Below, piece by piece: positions 1-7,913 of a stretch of 46,749 nucleotides of DNA. The notes beneath the pieces are model-generated. The model did no database searches and was not told where the DNA came from. It worked only from the letters and a program-made list of their open reading frames with translations. Origin of the DNA: an uncultured Bacteroides sp. GTDB lineage: Bacteria > Bacteroidota > Bacteroidia > Bacteroidales > Bacteroidaceae. The position numbers and the translations under genes were made by a program. Location: NCBI GenBank assembly GCA_958477465.1, contig CAUEFX010000029.1:1-46749 (forward strand), given 5' to 3'. Each line of letters begins with the position of its first letter. Position 1 is the stretch's first letter.

Positions 1-48
1 GATTTTGAACCTTTTTTTCTTTTTCTTTCTTCTCTATACTTTCTCTTT

Positions 49-1275
49 TCACAATTCTCCTTTTTTCAATGCTTCCATGATATTTGCCGGTGGGCGTTGA
101 TTCATCAGTTCCTTTTTCATGAAGTCCATATACGGGGCTACGTGCTTGAAGAATTGATAATAACCTTTGCATAGATAATTCAATCCGGGTTCTCCGTCGG
201 ATGTTCGTATAAAGCGGTTCTTGGGGCATTCTCCATTGCATGCAAACAAGAATTCGCACTCCTTACATTGTGCCGGTAGAGAGCTCTGTTTCATTAGCCC
301 GAAAGCATTCTGCTTCTCGCTATACATCATTTCCACAAGAGTCTTGTTGTGGATGTTGCCTAATTTATATTCCGGAAATACGAAATGGTCACAGGAATAC
401 ACATCCCCGTTGAATTCCATGACACCGGCATGGCCGCAGGTCTTGGCCATGGAACATACTCCCGGTTGTTCACCGATCCAGTTGGCAAGTGTGGAGTCGA
501 ATAACTGTATGTAGTATTTGCCTACGTCTTCTTTCACCCATTCGTCGAACAACGTGCAAAGAAAGTTTCCCCATTGTTCCGGAGTGATTGAGAAATCAGC
601 GAGCTTTCCGTCTTCCCGTTCGGCAAGCGAAGCCAGGTGGCGTCCGTCGGTATGTTCGAAAATGCGTTCTACGATGGGGGCAAATTGTATATAGTGGCAA
701 TCGAGTTCTTTAAAGAAGTGATAAAAGTCTAATGGATAATCGGCGTTATAGTCGTTGACTACCGCCATTGCATTCCACTGCACATCATGTTTCTTGAGTA
801 ATTTGATACCCTGCATTACTTTCACGAAAGACGGTTTCCCTTGCTTGTTCTTCCGGTATTCATCGTGAAATTCTTGCGGCCCGTCGATAGACACGCCCAC
901 CAGCCAATTGTTTTCGCGAAAGAATTCACACCATTCATCCGTCAGCATAGTGCCGTTGGTCTGTATGCAATTGTCGATTGTGCGTCCCCGGCTGTATTTC
1001 TTTTGTAGCTCCATCGCCTTTTTATAGAAAGAAAGCGGGCGCATCAATGTCTCTCCACCATGCCATGTGAAGAGTACTTGCGGCATGGTTTGCGAATTGA
1101 TGTATTGCTCTATGAACTTTTCAAGGAGCTCTTCACTCATTACATGTTTCGGGTTTTCTCTATATAATTTGGATTTTTCTAAATAGTAACAATAATCGCA
1201 TGCGAGATTGCATACGGCCCCAACAGGTTTTAGCATCACATAGAGCGGTTTGGCAAAAGGAGCATAGGTTGACAT
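49..1275 (-). CDS. chuR: Anaerobic sulfatase-maturating enzyme (radical SAM/SPASM)
   Basis: This 408-aa cytosolic radical SAM enzyme oxidises the active-site Cys or Ser of sulfatases to C-alpha-formylglycine without oxygen. The SAM cluster motif CxxxCxxC is at C22, C26 and C29 (CNLACDYC). The C-terminal third has the SPASM cysteines for two auxiliary clusters (CSMAKTCGH, then CDHF, then QCKECEF..CNGECPKN). Length and N-terminus fit the family, and the start MSTYAPFAKPLYV is conserved in Bacteroides members as I know them. The maturase serves sulfatases encoded elsewhere, since none is adjacent. An exact -7 box on the minus strand (1353-1360) lies about 80 bp upstream of the ATG. Family assignment is secure; the symbol follows Bacteroides usage. 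Confidence 0.93.
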   Translation of the reverse strand: MSTYAPFAKPLYVMLKPVGAVCNLACDYCYYLEKSKLYRENPKHVMSEELLEKFIEQYINSQTMPQVLFTWHGGETLMRPLSFYKKAMELQKKYSRGRTIDNCIQTNGTMLTDEWCEFFRENNWLVGVSIDGPQEFHDEYRKNKQGKPSFVKVMQGIKLLKKHDVQWNAMAVVNDYNADYPLDFYHFFKELDCHYIQFAPIVERIFEHTDGRHLASLAEREDGKLADFSITPEQWGNFLCTLFDEWVKEDVGKYYIQLFDSTLANWIGEQPGVCSMAKTCGHAGVMEFNGDVYSCDHFVFPEYKLGNIHNKTLVEMMYSEKQNAFGLMKQSSLPAQCKECEFLFACNGECPKNRFIRTSDGEPGLNYLCKGYYQFFKHVAPYMDFMKKELMNQRPPANIMEALKKGEL

Positions 1276-1352
1276 GCAGTCTATTAGTTTACAAGTTATA
1301 AAATTATGAACAATGAAGCCTTACTATTGACTATTTGTCAAGTTATAGCCTG

Positions 1353-1360
1353 CAAATTTA
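1353..1360 (-). promoter_or_regulatory. Bacteroides -7 box upstream of the sulfatase maturase
   Basis: The minus strand reads TAAATTTG, an exact TAnnTTTG. It would start transcription near 1346, leaving a leader of about 70 nt before the ATG at 1275. No clear TTTG -33 element is seen at 19-21 bp, so support is moderate. Confidence 0.45.
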
Positions 1361-1451
1361 GGTAAACTAAATGAAAAAACATACCAAAAACGGATGTTTA
1401 TAAGGATTATTAAAGAAAAGAGTCTTACAAATTTTAAATATTGATAAAATG

Positions 1452-1483
1452 TTTCATTCAAATCTGAATCCGTTGTACCTTTG
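1452..1483 (+). promoter_or_regulatory. Promoter abutting the DUF4369 lipoprotein start
   Basis: The -7 box TACCTTTG (1476-1483) matches TAnnTTTG exactly. TTTC at 1452-1455, 20 bp upstream, is a one-mismatch -33 element. The lipoprotein ATG is at 1488, only 4 nt past the box, so the transcript would be leaderless or nearly so. Confidence 0.5.
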
Positions 1484-1487
1484 CGGC

Positions 1488-2240
1488 ATGAAAATCTATA
1501 AACGGATACGTGTGAATAATTTTTTGCCTTTATTGCTTTTTCTTGTGATTTTTACTTCCTGTAGCCGTAAGTATAAGATCGAAGGGGAGTCATCGGTGAG
1601 CAGCCTTGACGGTAGAATGCTGTTTATAAAAACATTGGAAGACGGGAAGTGGGTGAAAATAGACTCTGCGGAGGTGATTCATGGCTTGTTTACGATGAAA
1701 GGTGCGGCGGACTCCATTATGATGGCTACTCTTTATATGGATAACGAAGCCATTATGCCTTTGGTCATTGAGAAAGGTAACATTAAAATAACGATAACCA
1801 ATACCGAATTATTGGCAAAAGGTACTCCGCTCAATGAGGCTCTTTATGATTTTATCGATAAGAAAAATGCGATGGACGTAAAGATTGAAGAACTCGAACG
1901 GAAAGAGGCGCGTATGGTGATGGATGGGGCCGATCTGGCTGATATCCACGAACAGCTGACCAGAGAAGGAGAGGCGTTGGTCAATGACATGAATCAGTAC
2001 GTGAAAAAGTTTATTTCCGATAATTATGAAACAGTCTTAGGACCGAGCGTCTTTATGATGTTATGCAGCAATCTTCCTTATCCGATAATGACTCCCCAGA
2101 TAGAAGATATAATGAAAGATGCTCCCTATTCATTCAAAATGAACAGAATGGTGAAAGAATTCGTCTCTAAGGCAAAAGAAAACATGCAGCTTATCGAAGA
2201 ACATCAACGTTTGGAACAAAGCGCTGCTGTCGGTAACTGA
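1488..2240 (+). CDS. DUF4369-type lipoprotein
   Basis: This is a predicted 250-aa exported lipoprotein. The start at 1488 gives a basic n-region (MKIYKRIR), a hydrophobic stretch and a lipobox-like VIFTSC. The in-frame ATG at 1449 would add 13 residues in front of the signal peptide and would sit upstream of the -7 box. The mature part opens with a beta-rich segment (YKIEGES, then LEDGKWVKIDSAEV, then VIEKGNIKITI) typical of DUF4369, the N-terminal domain often found before thioredoxin-like domains in Bacteroidota. The rest is helical and charged, and I see no thioredoxin CxxC. Its role is unknown; envelope association is inferred. It converges with the acyltransferase gene, with 11 bp between stop codons. 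Confidence 0.8.
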   Translation: MKIYKRIRVNNFLPLLLFLVIFTSCSRKYKIEGESSVSSLDGRMLFIKTLEDGKWVKIDSAEVIHGLFTMKGAADSIMMATLYMDNEAIMPLVIEKGNIKITITNTELLAKGTPLNEALYDFIDKKNAMDVKIEELERKEARMVMDGADLADIHEQLTREGEALVNDMNQYVKKFISDNYETVLGPSVFMMLCSNLPYPIMTPQIEDIMKDAPYSFKMNRMVKEFVSKAKENMQLIEEHQRLEQSAAVGN

Positions 2241-2243
2241 GTA

Positions 2244-2272
2244 AATGAGAATCAGCGGTCCTGATCCTCATT
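2244..2272 (+). terminator. Hairpin between convergent genes
   Basis: AATGAGAATCAG (2244-2255) pairs with CTGATCCTCATT (2261-2272) with one mismatch and a 5-nt loop, followed by CTTTA. It begins 3 nt after the lipoprotein stop and overlaps the 3' end of the acyltransferase gene, so it could end transcripts from both sides. Confidence 0.5.
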
Positions 2273-3010
2273 CTTTACCATTCCTTTATATTTTTCCGGC
2301 AATGCACTTTCTACGGCAGCGTATGCTTCCGCCATTGTCTCTTTTATGTTTTCCGGTCCTTTTCCTTTAGGCGGAATCGGGTCGTGGATGGTCAGAATCA
2401 TGCGGTGGCGGTGAATCCATTTTCCGGTACGGGGAAGAATTTCGAACGATCCGTCTATTGTGATCGGGACAACGGCCAGCTGTAAGTCGTCTGCCAGTTG
2501 AAAAGCTCCTTTCTTGAAGTATCCCATGTGGCCGGTGAATGAGCGCGCTCCTTCGGGGAACACGACCAATGACACACCGTCTTTCAGTGAATTTTTGGCC
2601 TGCTGTATGGTTTCGAGTACTTTCTTGGGGCCGGAACGGTCTACAAATATATGTCCCGCACTTTCACACGCTTTTCCTACAAAAGGAAGTTTGCGGAGAC
2701 TCTTCTTCATCATCCATTTGAAGTTACGCCCTAAGAAACCATAAATGAGGAATATATCGAACGAACCTTGGTGGTTAGGAACGAATATGTAAGAGGTATG
2801 TTTATGTATTTTTTCATGGCCGTACACCTTTACCGGTATAAGCAGGAAAAGGCAAATCAATTGCGACCATATCTTGCCGGGATAGTAACCCCAGAAATGT
2901 GCTCCCCCTATCAGTGAACCGACGATGGTTACGATAGCTGTGAGAATAGTCAATACTAACAATATCGGCAATGCAATACAAATCTGATAAATGTAATATA
3001 GTATTTTCAT
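2252..3010 (-). CDS. plsC: 1-acyl-sn-glycerol-3-phosphate acyltransferase (PlsC-like)
   Basis: This 252-aa membrane acyltransferase probably transfers an acyl chain to lysophosphatidate to give phosphatidate in phospholipid synthesis. The N-terminus is a long hydrophobic segment (about residues 5-35). The catalytic HX4D motif is NHQGSFD with H80 and D85, and the substrate-binding FPEG motif is at 151-154, followed by ARSF. Length matches the family. The ATG at 3010 is preceded by an exact minus-strand -7 box (TATCTTTG, 3033-3040). Related acyltransferases acting on ornithine lipids or other lyso-lipids have the same motifs, so the exact substrate is inferred. Confidence 0.88.
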   Translation of the reverse strand: MKILYYIYQICIALPILLVLTILTAIVTIVGSLIGGAHFWGYYPGKIWSQLICLFLLIPVKVYGHEKIHKHTSYIFVPNHQGSFDIFLIYGFLGRNFKWMMKKSLRKLPFVGKACESAGHIFVDRSGPKKVLETIQQAKNSLKDGVSLVVFPEGARSFTGHMGYFKKGAFQLADDLQLAVVPITIDGSFEILPRTGKWIHRHRMILTIHDPIPPKGKGPENIKETMAEAYAAVESALPEKYKGMVKNEDQDR

Positions 3011-3032
3011 GAGCGTTAGGCTTTTCGAAGGA

Positions 3033-3040
3033 CAAAGATA
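3033..3040 (-). promoter_or_regulatory. -7 box upstream of plsC
   Basis: The minus strand reads TATCTTTG, an exact TAnnTTTG, 22 bp upstream of the ATG at 3010. It would give a leader of roughly 15-17 nt. The -33 region is not recognisable. Confidence 0.45.
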
Positions 3041-3340
3041 CAGAATCTCTTTTTATTGTCATACTTCGAAACGGATAAAAAATCAGGGAATATCCGGAAT
3101 ACTCACAATAATTAGTGTTTGGCGCAGGAGGGGGAATGCGTGCTCTTTCACTATACCTGTTCATGAGGTTGTCGAAGTCTATAAACTTGTTGTAGATAAA
3201 AGATACGGGGAACGAGAATAGGCTGACATAATTCTTATATATCGCTATTTTTGCTAACATGTACTTCTGTCTAAAAGCAGCAAATAGAGAAAAAAGCGCA
3301 TAAAATAATGGATAAAATACACTTTTTCTGTATATTTTTA

Positions 3341-3499
3341 GGTAAAAGAGGATGAATATGCACTTTTACCCGGCAGGTTAATGCACTTTTCCCCGGTTGA
3401 AAAGTTCAGTTCCTCGTAGAGGAACGAGTTGTTCCTCTACGAGAAACTATAAGAGTCTCTACGGGGAAAACATATTTTGCCTTGTCGGGGACTCTTTTT
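3341..3499 (+). ncRNA. Structured intergenic element: repeats, hairpins and terminator-like end (candidate RNA)
   Basis: Several structures are stacked in about 160 bp. GGTAAAAG (3341-3348) pairs with CTTTTACC (3363-3370). GTTCCTC (3409-3415) pairs with GAGGAAC (3419-3425). In competition with that, CTCGTAGAGGAAC (3413-3425) pairs perfectly with GTTCCTCTACGAG (3431-3443) across a 5-nt loop. AAGAGTC (3451-3457) pairs with GACTCTT (3490-3496), which runs into TTTTT (3495-3499) like an intrinsic terminator on the plus strand. No gene on the plus strand lies upstream to be terminated, so a short untranslated RNA is possible. I found no clear promoter, so this is a candidate only. Confidence 0.35.
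3358..3396. repeat. Two tandem copies of a 16-bp motif, 23-bp period
   Basis: ATGCACTTTTACCCGG (3358-3373) recurs as ATGCACTTTTCCCCGG (3381-3396), 15 of 16 identical, two helical turns apart. A shorter relative (ACACTTTT) lies at about 3319. The spacing would suit a protein that binds direct repeats. Confidence 0.6.
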
Positions 3500-3717
3500 A
3501 CGCTAACAGTGGACAGAATTCAGACTGTTTTGAAATAGAATAAAGAGCGATATATATATGTTTTTGAGATAATTTGCAAACAAGATACGAAAATGGAAGT
3601 CTTTACGATAGATAATCGGTTGCTTAGGTGTCTTTTTTGAATATTCAATATGAAAATGCAGGAGAATTTTAGTATAGGTCTTGTCCTCTACTTTAATAAA
3701 GAGATTCTGCATTAATT

Positions 3718-3738
3718 AAAATGTCATATTGACATTTT
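3718..3738. promoter_or_regulatory. Perfect interrupted palindrome (operator-like)
   Basis: AAAATGTCA (3718-3726), a 3-nt spacer TAT, then TGACATTTT (3730-3738): a perfect 9-bp inverted repeat of the size of a dimeric regulator site. It is about 305 bp upstream of the kinase start. No T-run or GC-rich stem suggests a terminator. Confidence 0.45.
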
Positions 3739-3984
3739 GTAAAAGTACTCCTGCTTTTCAGAGAACTCTGATCTTGTACTTCTTAGCAGAGTGCTCATCT
3801 CTATCACAATCCAACGACTCTTATTACATTATAATCATACGGCCATTATTACAATCATACATACGGCATTTCATTTTTTTCTGCGATGAGTTCTTTCCCT
3901 CAGTAAATATGCGCGTACGCTATACATTTACTGTTTTTCTTGTTACTTTCGGTCATTTAGTGTGTGAGTCTGACATTTTTTATG

Positions 3985-3992
3985 TAGATTTG
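3985..3992 (+). promoter_or_regulatory. -7 box upstream of the tandem sensor kinases
   Basis: TAGATTTG is an exact TAnnTTTG. TGTG at 3961-3964, 20 bp upstream, is a weak -33 candidate. Transcription would begin near 3998, about 45 nt before the chosen ATG at 4044, which supports that start over the longer open frame. Confidence 0.45.
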
Positions 3993-4043
3993 TCGGTCAT
4001 TTGTAGAAACAATGCAAACAAAACACACACTTTAAACTGTCTG

Positions 4044-5915
4044 ATGGGAAAGCTACTGAAATATCTGCTTTTGGGCTTCTGTATTTTGTTTTTGACGGGC
4101 AATGTAATTGCAGCTACCGATACTGACGATCGGGTCGGTGAGAATATCACTTTGCAGGAGAAAATCATACAATCTTTTTGTAACAGCCTCGGCTTTAATG
4201 TACTGGAGGAAAGAGACAGTACTTTAGCCTATGCCGATAGCCTGCTGAATGTACTCGAATTGCATAAACAATATGTTCCCTATTTTAAGTTGTCCCGAAT
4301 AATGATAAAATCTCAAATACTCAGAGGAAAGGTGGGAGTGGCGATTGCTCATAGCGACAGAATGTATTCTAAAGCCAAGGTGTTGCAAGATGCTTTAGGT
4401 ATGGCTCTTTCTCTCAACGCTATCGGTGAGATTTATGCTGCTATTGGAAGAGAGAAGGAGGCAGGGGATGCTTATGAACGTTCATTGGCTCTTTTTGAAG
4501 AACATGGCGGAGGCGAAGCGATGAAAAAAATATTGCTGGTAGAACTGGTCGAATACCATTTACGTATGAAGAACATTGCAAAGATGGGGCAATATGTGAA
4601 GCTGTTGAATCGGTATATTACCGATTCCCGGTCTGAGTTGGAACAGATCGTGATGTGTATTTTTAATGCGTATTATAAGATTCATTCCGGAGCGTTGGAA
4701 GAGGCCGGTGAATATTTGGAAGAAGTGCGGAAACAACAGGATAAGCTAATTCCCGGGCTTTTGGAATATTTCCTGGTGGCAGAGGTTTTCTATTTGGAAC
4801 AGAACGATGAACCGGAAAAGGCTTTGGAAGTATATGATTACTTTTTCAGCTTGGAACATGCCGGAAGCAATTACGAATTGTATGTCAGCATGATGAAGAA
4901 GAAAGCGGATCTGTTAGAGAAGATAGGACGTAAGAAGGAGGCCTTTGCTTTATATAATACTATTTATTCTTATATAAATTCTAAATTCAAGGCGAATTAT
5001 CCGAAAGAGATCGACCAGCTTAGTGCCCGCTTCGAGGCGGATCAGCTTACTTATCAGATAGAACAGGACCGTAACCGTTCGCTCCGTTATTATACGATCG
5101 CAATCGGAGGATGTGTTCTGTTGCTGGTGTTGTTTATACTGCTCAGTTGGCGAAAGATATTCCGTCTGAAACAGTCGAAGCAAAAACTGGAAGAGATGAA
5201 CCGAAAAGCGGAAAATGCCATTCGTAAAAAGAATCTCTTCCTTTCTAATATGAGCCATGAAGTACGTACGCCGTTGAATGCGATTGTGGGATTTTCTACG
5301 TTAATAGCTTCGGAAGAGATGGAGGTGGACGAGGCTTCCCGAAAAGAGTTTTGTGAAATAATCAGGATAAATTCATATCAATTGCTGAAGCTGATAAATG
5401 ATATTATTGATTTCTCGGATCTGGATGAAGATAATATCAGTATGGTTATCAAGGAGCAGGATGCGGTGAAAATCTGCCGTGAAGTTGTTGAGACGGTGAC
5501 AGCCTCTTATAAATTGCAGGTAGAATTGCGCTTTGACACTTCATTGACCTCTTTAATGATAGACACCGATGACTCTCGTCTGCGGCAGGTATTGATCAAT
5601 CTGTTGGTCAATGCCACTAAGTTCACCACTCAAGGGTCTATTGTCTTGCGGTTGGAGAGAAGTGCTGATGATGCTGATATGGCCTTTTTCTCCGTGACAG
5701 ATACCGGATGCGGCATTCCTGTCGATAAACAGAAACTTATTTTTGAACGGTTTGAGAAACTGAATGACTTTGTACAGGGTACCGGACTGGGTCTGTCTAT
5801 CTGTCTGCAGATTATGAAAAGACTGAAAGGGAAGATTTGGATCGATGACAAGTATACGGAGGGTGCGCGTTTTTGTTTCCTACATCCGATAAAGAGTGAA
5901 TCCAAACAAATATAA
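4044..5915 (+). CDS. TPR-containing sensor histidine kinase
   Basis: This is a 623-aa membrane sensor kinase. The start at 4044 puts a signal sequence (MGKLLKYLLLGFCILFLTG) at the N-terminus; the frame is open back to 3729, but the added residues look noncoding. Residues about 30-340 are helical TPR-like repeats, probably periplasmic. One TM follows at about 348-369 (IAIGGCVLLLVLFILL), then a short coiled coil. HisKA carries the phospho-acceptor H405 in NMSHEVRTPLNAIVGF. The HATPase is complete: N-box INLLVNATKF (N519, N523), G1 DTGCGIP (from D553) and G2 GTGLGLSI. There is no receiver domain and no response regulator nearby, so the partner is unknown. The second kinase follows after 11 bp, indicating co-transcription. 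Confidence 0.88.
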   Translation: MGKLLKYLLLGFCILFLTGNVIAATDTDDRVGENITLQEKIIQSFCNSLGFNVLEERDSTLAYADSLLNVLELHKQYVPYFKLSRIMIKSQILRGKVGVAIAHSDRMYSKAKVLQDALGMALSLNAIGEIYAAIGREKEAGDAYERSLALFEEHGGGEAMKKILLVELVEYHLRMKNIAKMGQYVKLLNRYITDSRSELEQIVMCIFNAYYKIHSGALEEAGEYLEEVRKQQDKLIPGLLEYFLVAEVFYLEQNDEPEKALEVYDYFFSLEHAGSNYELYVSMMKKKADLLEKIGRKKEAFALYNTIYSYINSKFKANYPKEIDQLSARFEADQLTYQIEQDRNRSLRYYTIAIGGCVLLLVLFILLSWRKIFRLKQSKQKLEEMNRKAENAIRKKNLFLSNMSHEVRTPLNAIVGFSTLIASEEMEVDEASRKEFCEIIRINSYQLLKLINDIIDFSDLDEDNISMVIKEQDAVKICREVVETVTASYKLQVELRFDTSLTSLMIDTDDSRLRQVLINLLVNATKFTTQGSIVLRLERSADDADMAFFSVTDTGCGIPVDKQKLIFERFEKLNDFVQGTGLGLSICLQIMKRLKGKIWIDDKYTEGARFCFLHPIKSESKQI

Positions 5916-5926
5916 CGGCTGCTTTT

Positions 5927-7885
5927 ATGAAAAAAATAATCCTGTGTTTGATCTATATTATTTTTCTGCCCGTTAGCCTGCTGGCTGAGAAAAATGAAGA
6001 AACAGCTTATCGCGACAGTATTTTGGCTCTGGCGGAAGGGATGCCTTCGGATACAGCCCGATTGGCTTACCTTCAAAATGTGGCTTACCGGCATCAGTAT
6101 TTTCCTTATAACAGATACTTTGCTACCGCCCTTTATGAAGAAGCAAAACGGCAGAGGAATATTTATTATGAAAATGAGGGAGCCTATTATTTGGCAGGTT
6201 ATTACGATAAGAAACATGATCCGGACAGTCTGACTTATTGGGTGGAACAACTGAAAGAACTGGCACCCAAGGTGGAAACTTATGATTACTATTTGGAACG
6301 GAAGGCGGCTGTCGGTCGGGCATTGGCTTCCAAAAGATTGATAGAGAAAGCTGTATATGTCACTAAGGAGGCGTTGGAAGAGGCCACGGCTCATAATAGC
6401 AATAATGGGAAGATTGCCGCGTACAATAGCTTGGGATGTGCTTACTCCGTATCCAGCCGTAAGGAAGAGGCTCTTAAGGTTTTGATGAAGGCATATCATG
6501 AATTCGAACCCGGAACAAAGCCATTCTTGAAGGTTGATGTTCTTTCACGGATCGCTCAGATTTATGGAGGCGAAGGAGATGAAAATTCAAAGATGTCTTA
6601 TCTGTATGAAATGGAGAAGACCTTGCGGGAAGTGATGGCTGATGAACCGGAGGCTAAAAACAACTGGACCAACCAGGCGGTAGACTGTGAAGTGACATAC
6701 GTATTGCATTATTTGAATGTAAAAAAGTATGAACAGGCTTTGGAGCATATTGAACGTGCGCAGGCCCTGCTTGCACCTCATGTCGATCCGGTATTCTGGT
6801 TGAATGTCCAACTGGTACGTCTGCAGTATTTTACGCGTACCAAAGAGTATGACAAGAGTATTGCTTTTATTGATGAGGTGACTCCCATCGTATTGAAAGA
6901 TTATGTATTCGTATTCGGGAAACTGATAAACTACAAGGCGACTACTTTATTTGAAAAGGGAGATATTGATGCGGCGATTGACACCCGTCGTTATCTGGTA
7001 AGGACACAGGACTCTTTAAACAATGTTTTTTCGGCCGACCAGCTGAATCAGATGAAGGAGATTTATCACATTGATGAGTTGTTGCTCGAAAAGCAGAAGA
7101 TCAGGAATACGAATTATTGGCGGGTCTTTGTCATATTACTGATTCTTTCTGTTTTGGCTTTTCTGTTTTACGTTTATACACATTATCTCTCCAAGAAGAC
7201 AACGTTGGCAGAACGTGCGGCGGCAGAGGCGGCGTTGCATTCCGAAGAGGATAACATGGCCAAGGAAAGGCTGAAGATGGAGATCAGTCATGATGTACGC
7301 ACTCCGTTGAATGCGGTTGTCGGTTTTGCGGAATTACTGGCTGAGTCGGATGACTTGGATCAGGAAAGTAAACTGGGGTACGGAAAAATCATACAGGAAA
7401 ATGCCGAACAACTGTTGGACTATGTAAATAACATATTGGAACTTTCGCGTTTGGAATCCGGGAAGATACAGTATGAACAGACAGAAGTAGAGGCAATTGC
7501 ACTTTGCCGCGAAATAGTAGGTTTTGTCAACGGGCAAATGGGAAATGAAAATGTGAAGGTGGTTTTGAAGACTACCGTGGAGTCTCAGAATATACGTACC
7601 GACAAGAAATGGCTGATGTCTTTGTTGCGCGGATTACTTGTTTCGGGAGAAGAAAAAGAAGGTCCTGTAACGCTTTACATAGAAAAGGACGAGGCTGATT
7701 CGATGTTGGTTTTTCGGGTGGTTGGCACACTGTTTGCGCAAGAAAACGCAAAAGATAAAAAGATATTGATCCGTAACGAAATTAATAGCCATTTTATTCG
7801 TTATTTCGGTGGCTCCTATACGGTAAATGTAGAGACAGATGATGGACCTACAGTCATTTTTACCTGTCTTTGGGCTGATTCTTGA
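5927..7885 (+). CDS. TPR sensor histidine kinase with degenerate ATPase domain
   Basis: This 652-aa protein has the same plan as its upstream neighbour: signal peptide (MKKIILCLIYIIFLPVSLLA), a helical TPR-like sensor region to about residue 390, a TM at about 396-419, a coiled segment and a good HisKA with H455 in MEISHDVRTPLNAVVGF. After HisKA the usual ATP-binding boxes are absent. Where an N-box is expected the sequence reads LMSLLRGLLVSG, and there is no DxGxGI and no GxGLGL before the C-terminus. The open frame is intact, so this is divergence and not a frameshift. It may be catalytically inactive, acting as a phospho-acceptor or heterodimer partner for the intact kinase; this is inference. 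sbcD begins 28 bp downstream. Confidence 0.85.
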   Translation: MKKIILCLIYIIFLPVSLLAEKNEETAYRDSILALAEGMPSDTARLAYLQNVAYRHQYFPYNRYFATALYEEAKRQRNIYYENEGAYYLAGYYDKKHDPDSLTYWVEQLKELAPKVETYDYYLERKAAVGRALASKRLIEKAVYVTKEALEEATAHNSNNGKIAAYNSLGCAYSVSSRKEEALKVLMKAYHEFEPGTKPFLKVDVLSRIAQIYGGEGDENSKMSYLYEMEKTLREVMADEPEAKNNWTNQAVDCEVTYVLHYLNVKKYEQALEHIERAQALLAPHVDPVFWLNVQLVRLQYFTRTKEYDKSIAFIDEVTPIVLKDYVFVFGKLINYKATTLFEKGDIDAAIDTRRYLVRTQDSLNNVFSADQLNQMKEIYHIDELLLEKQKIRNTNYWRVFVILLILSVLAFLFYVYTHYLSKKTTLAERAAAEAALHSEEDNMAKERLKMEISHDVRTPLNAVVGFAELLAESDDLDQESKLGYGKIIQENAEQLLDYVNNILELSRLESGKIQYEQTEVEAIALCREIVGFVNGQMGNENVKVVLKTTVESQNIRTDKKWLMSLLRGLLVSGEEKEGPVTLYIEKDEADSMLVFRVVGTLFAQENAKDKKILIRNEINSHFIRYFGGSYTVNVETDDGPTVIFTCLWADS

Positions 7886-7913
7886 ATAAATGTTTTTGAT
7901 ATAGATATTTCGA

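Larger units (their letters stand above)
3011..4043. other. 1-kb AT-rich region without a convincing gene
   Basis: Between plsC and the first sensor kinase I find no ORF with recognisable protein features. It holds the plsC -7 box, the repeat/hairpin cluster at 3341-3499, the palindrome at 3718-3738, and a -7 box at 3985-3992 in front of the kinase. A 69-codon minus-strand ORF (3503-3712) and the upstream in-frame extension of the kinase look like chance open frames. Confidence 0.6.

Noticed and set aside
1..48. T-rich stretch after the sulfatase maturase considered as a terminator
   Set aside because: It is T-rich on the plus strand and so A-rich in the direction of transcription, with no stem visible in the 48 bp available.
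2814..3260. 148-codon minus-strand ORF overlapping plsC in another frame
   Set aside because: It shares most of its coding part with the PlsC gene, which has full catalytic motifs, and has no features of its own.
3503..3712. 69-codon minus-strand ORF
   Set aside because: AT-rich, Lys/Ile/Phe-biased translation with no domain or signal features, and no convincing start context; it fits chance in noncoding DNA.
3729..4043. N-terminal extension of the first sensor kinase frame
   Set aside because: The translation looks noncoding, contains an exact -7 box (3985-3992), and would place about 105 residues in front of a clear signal peptide.
5630..6499. 289-codon minus-strand ORF across the junction of the two kinases
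   Set aside because: Antisense to two clear kinase genes, with low-complexity hydrophobic and Ser-rich translation.
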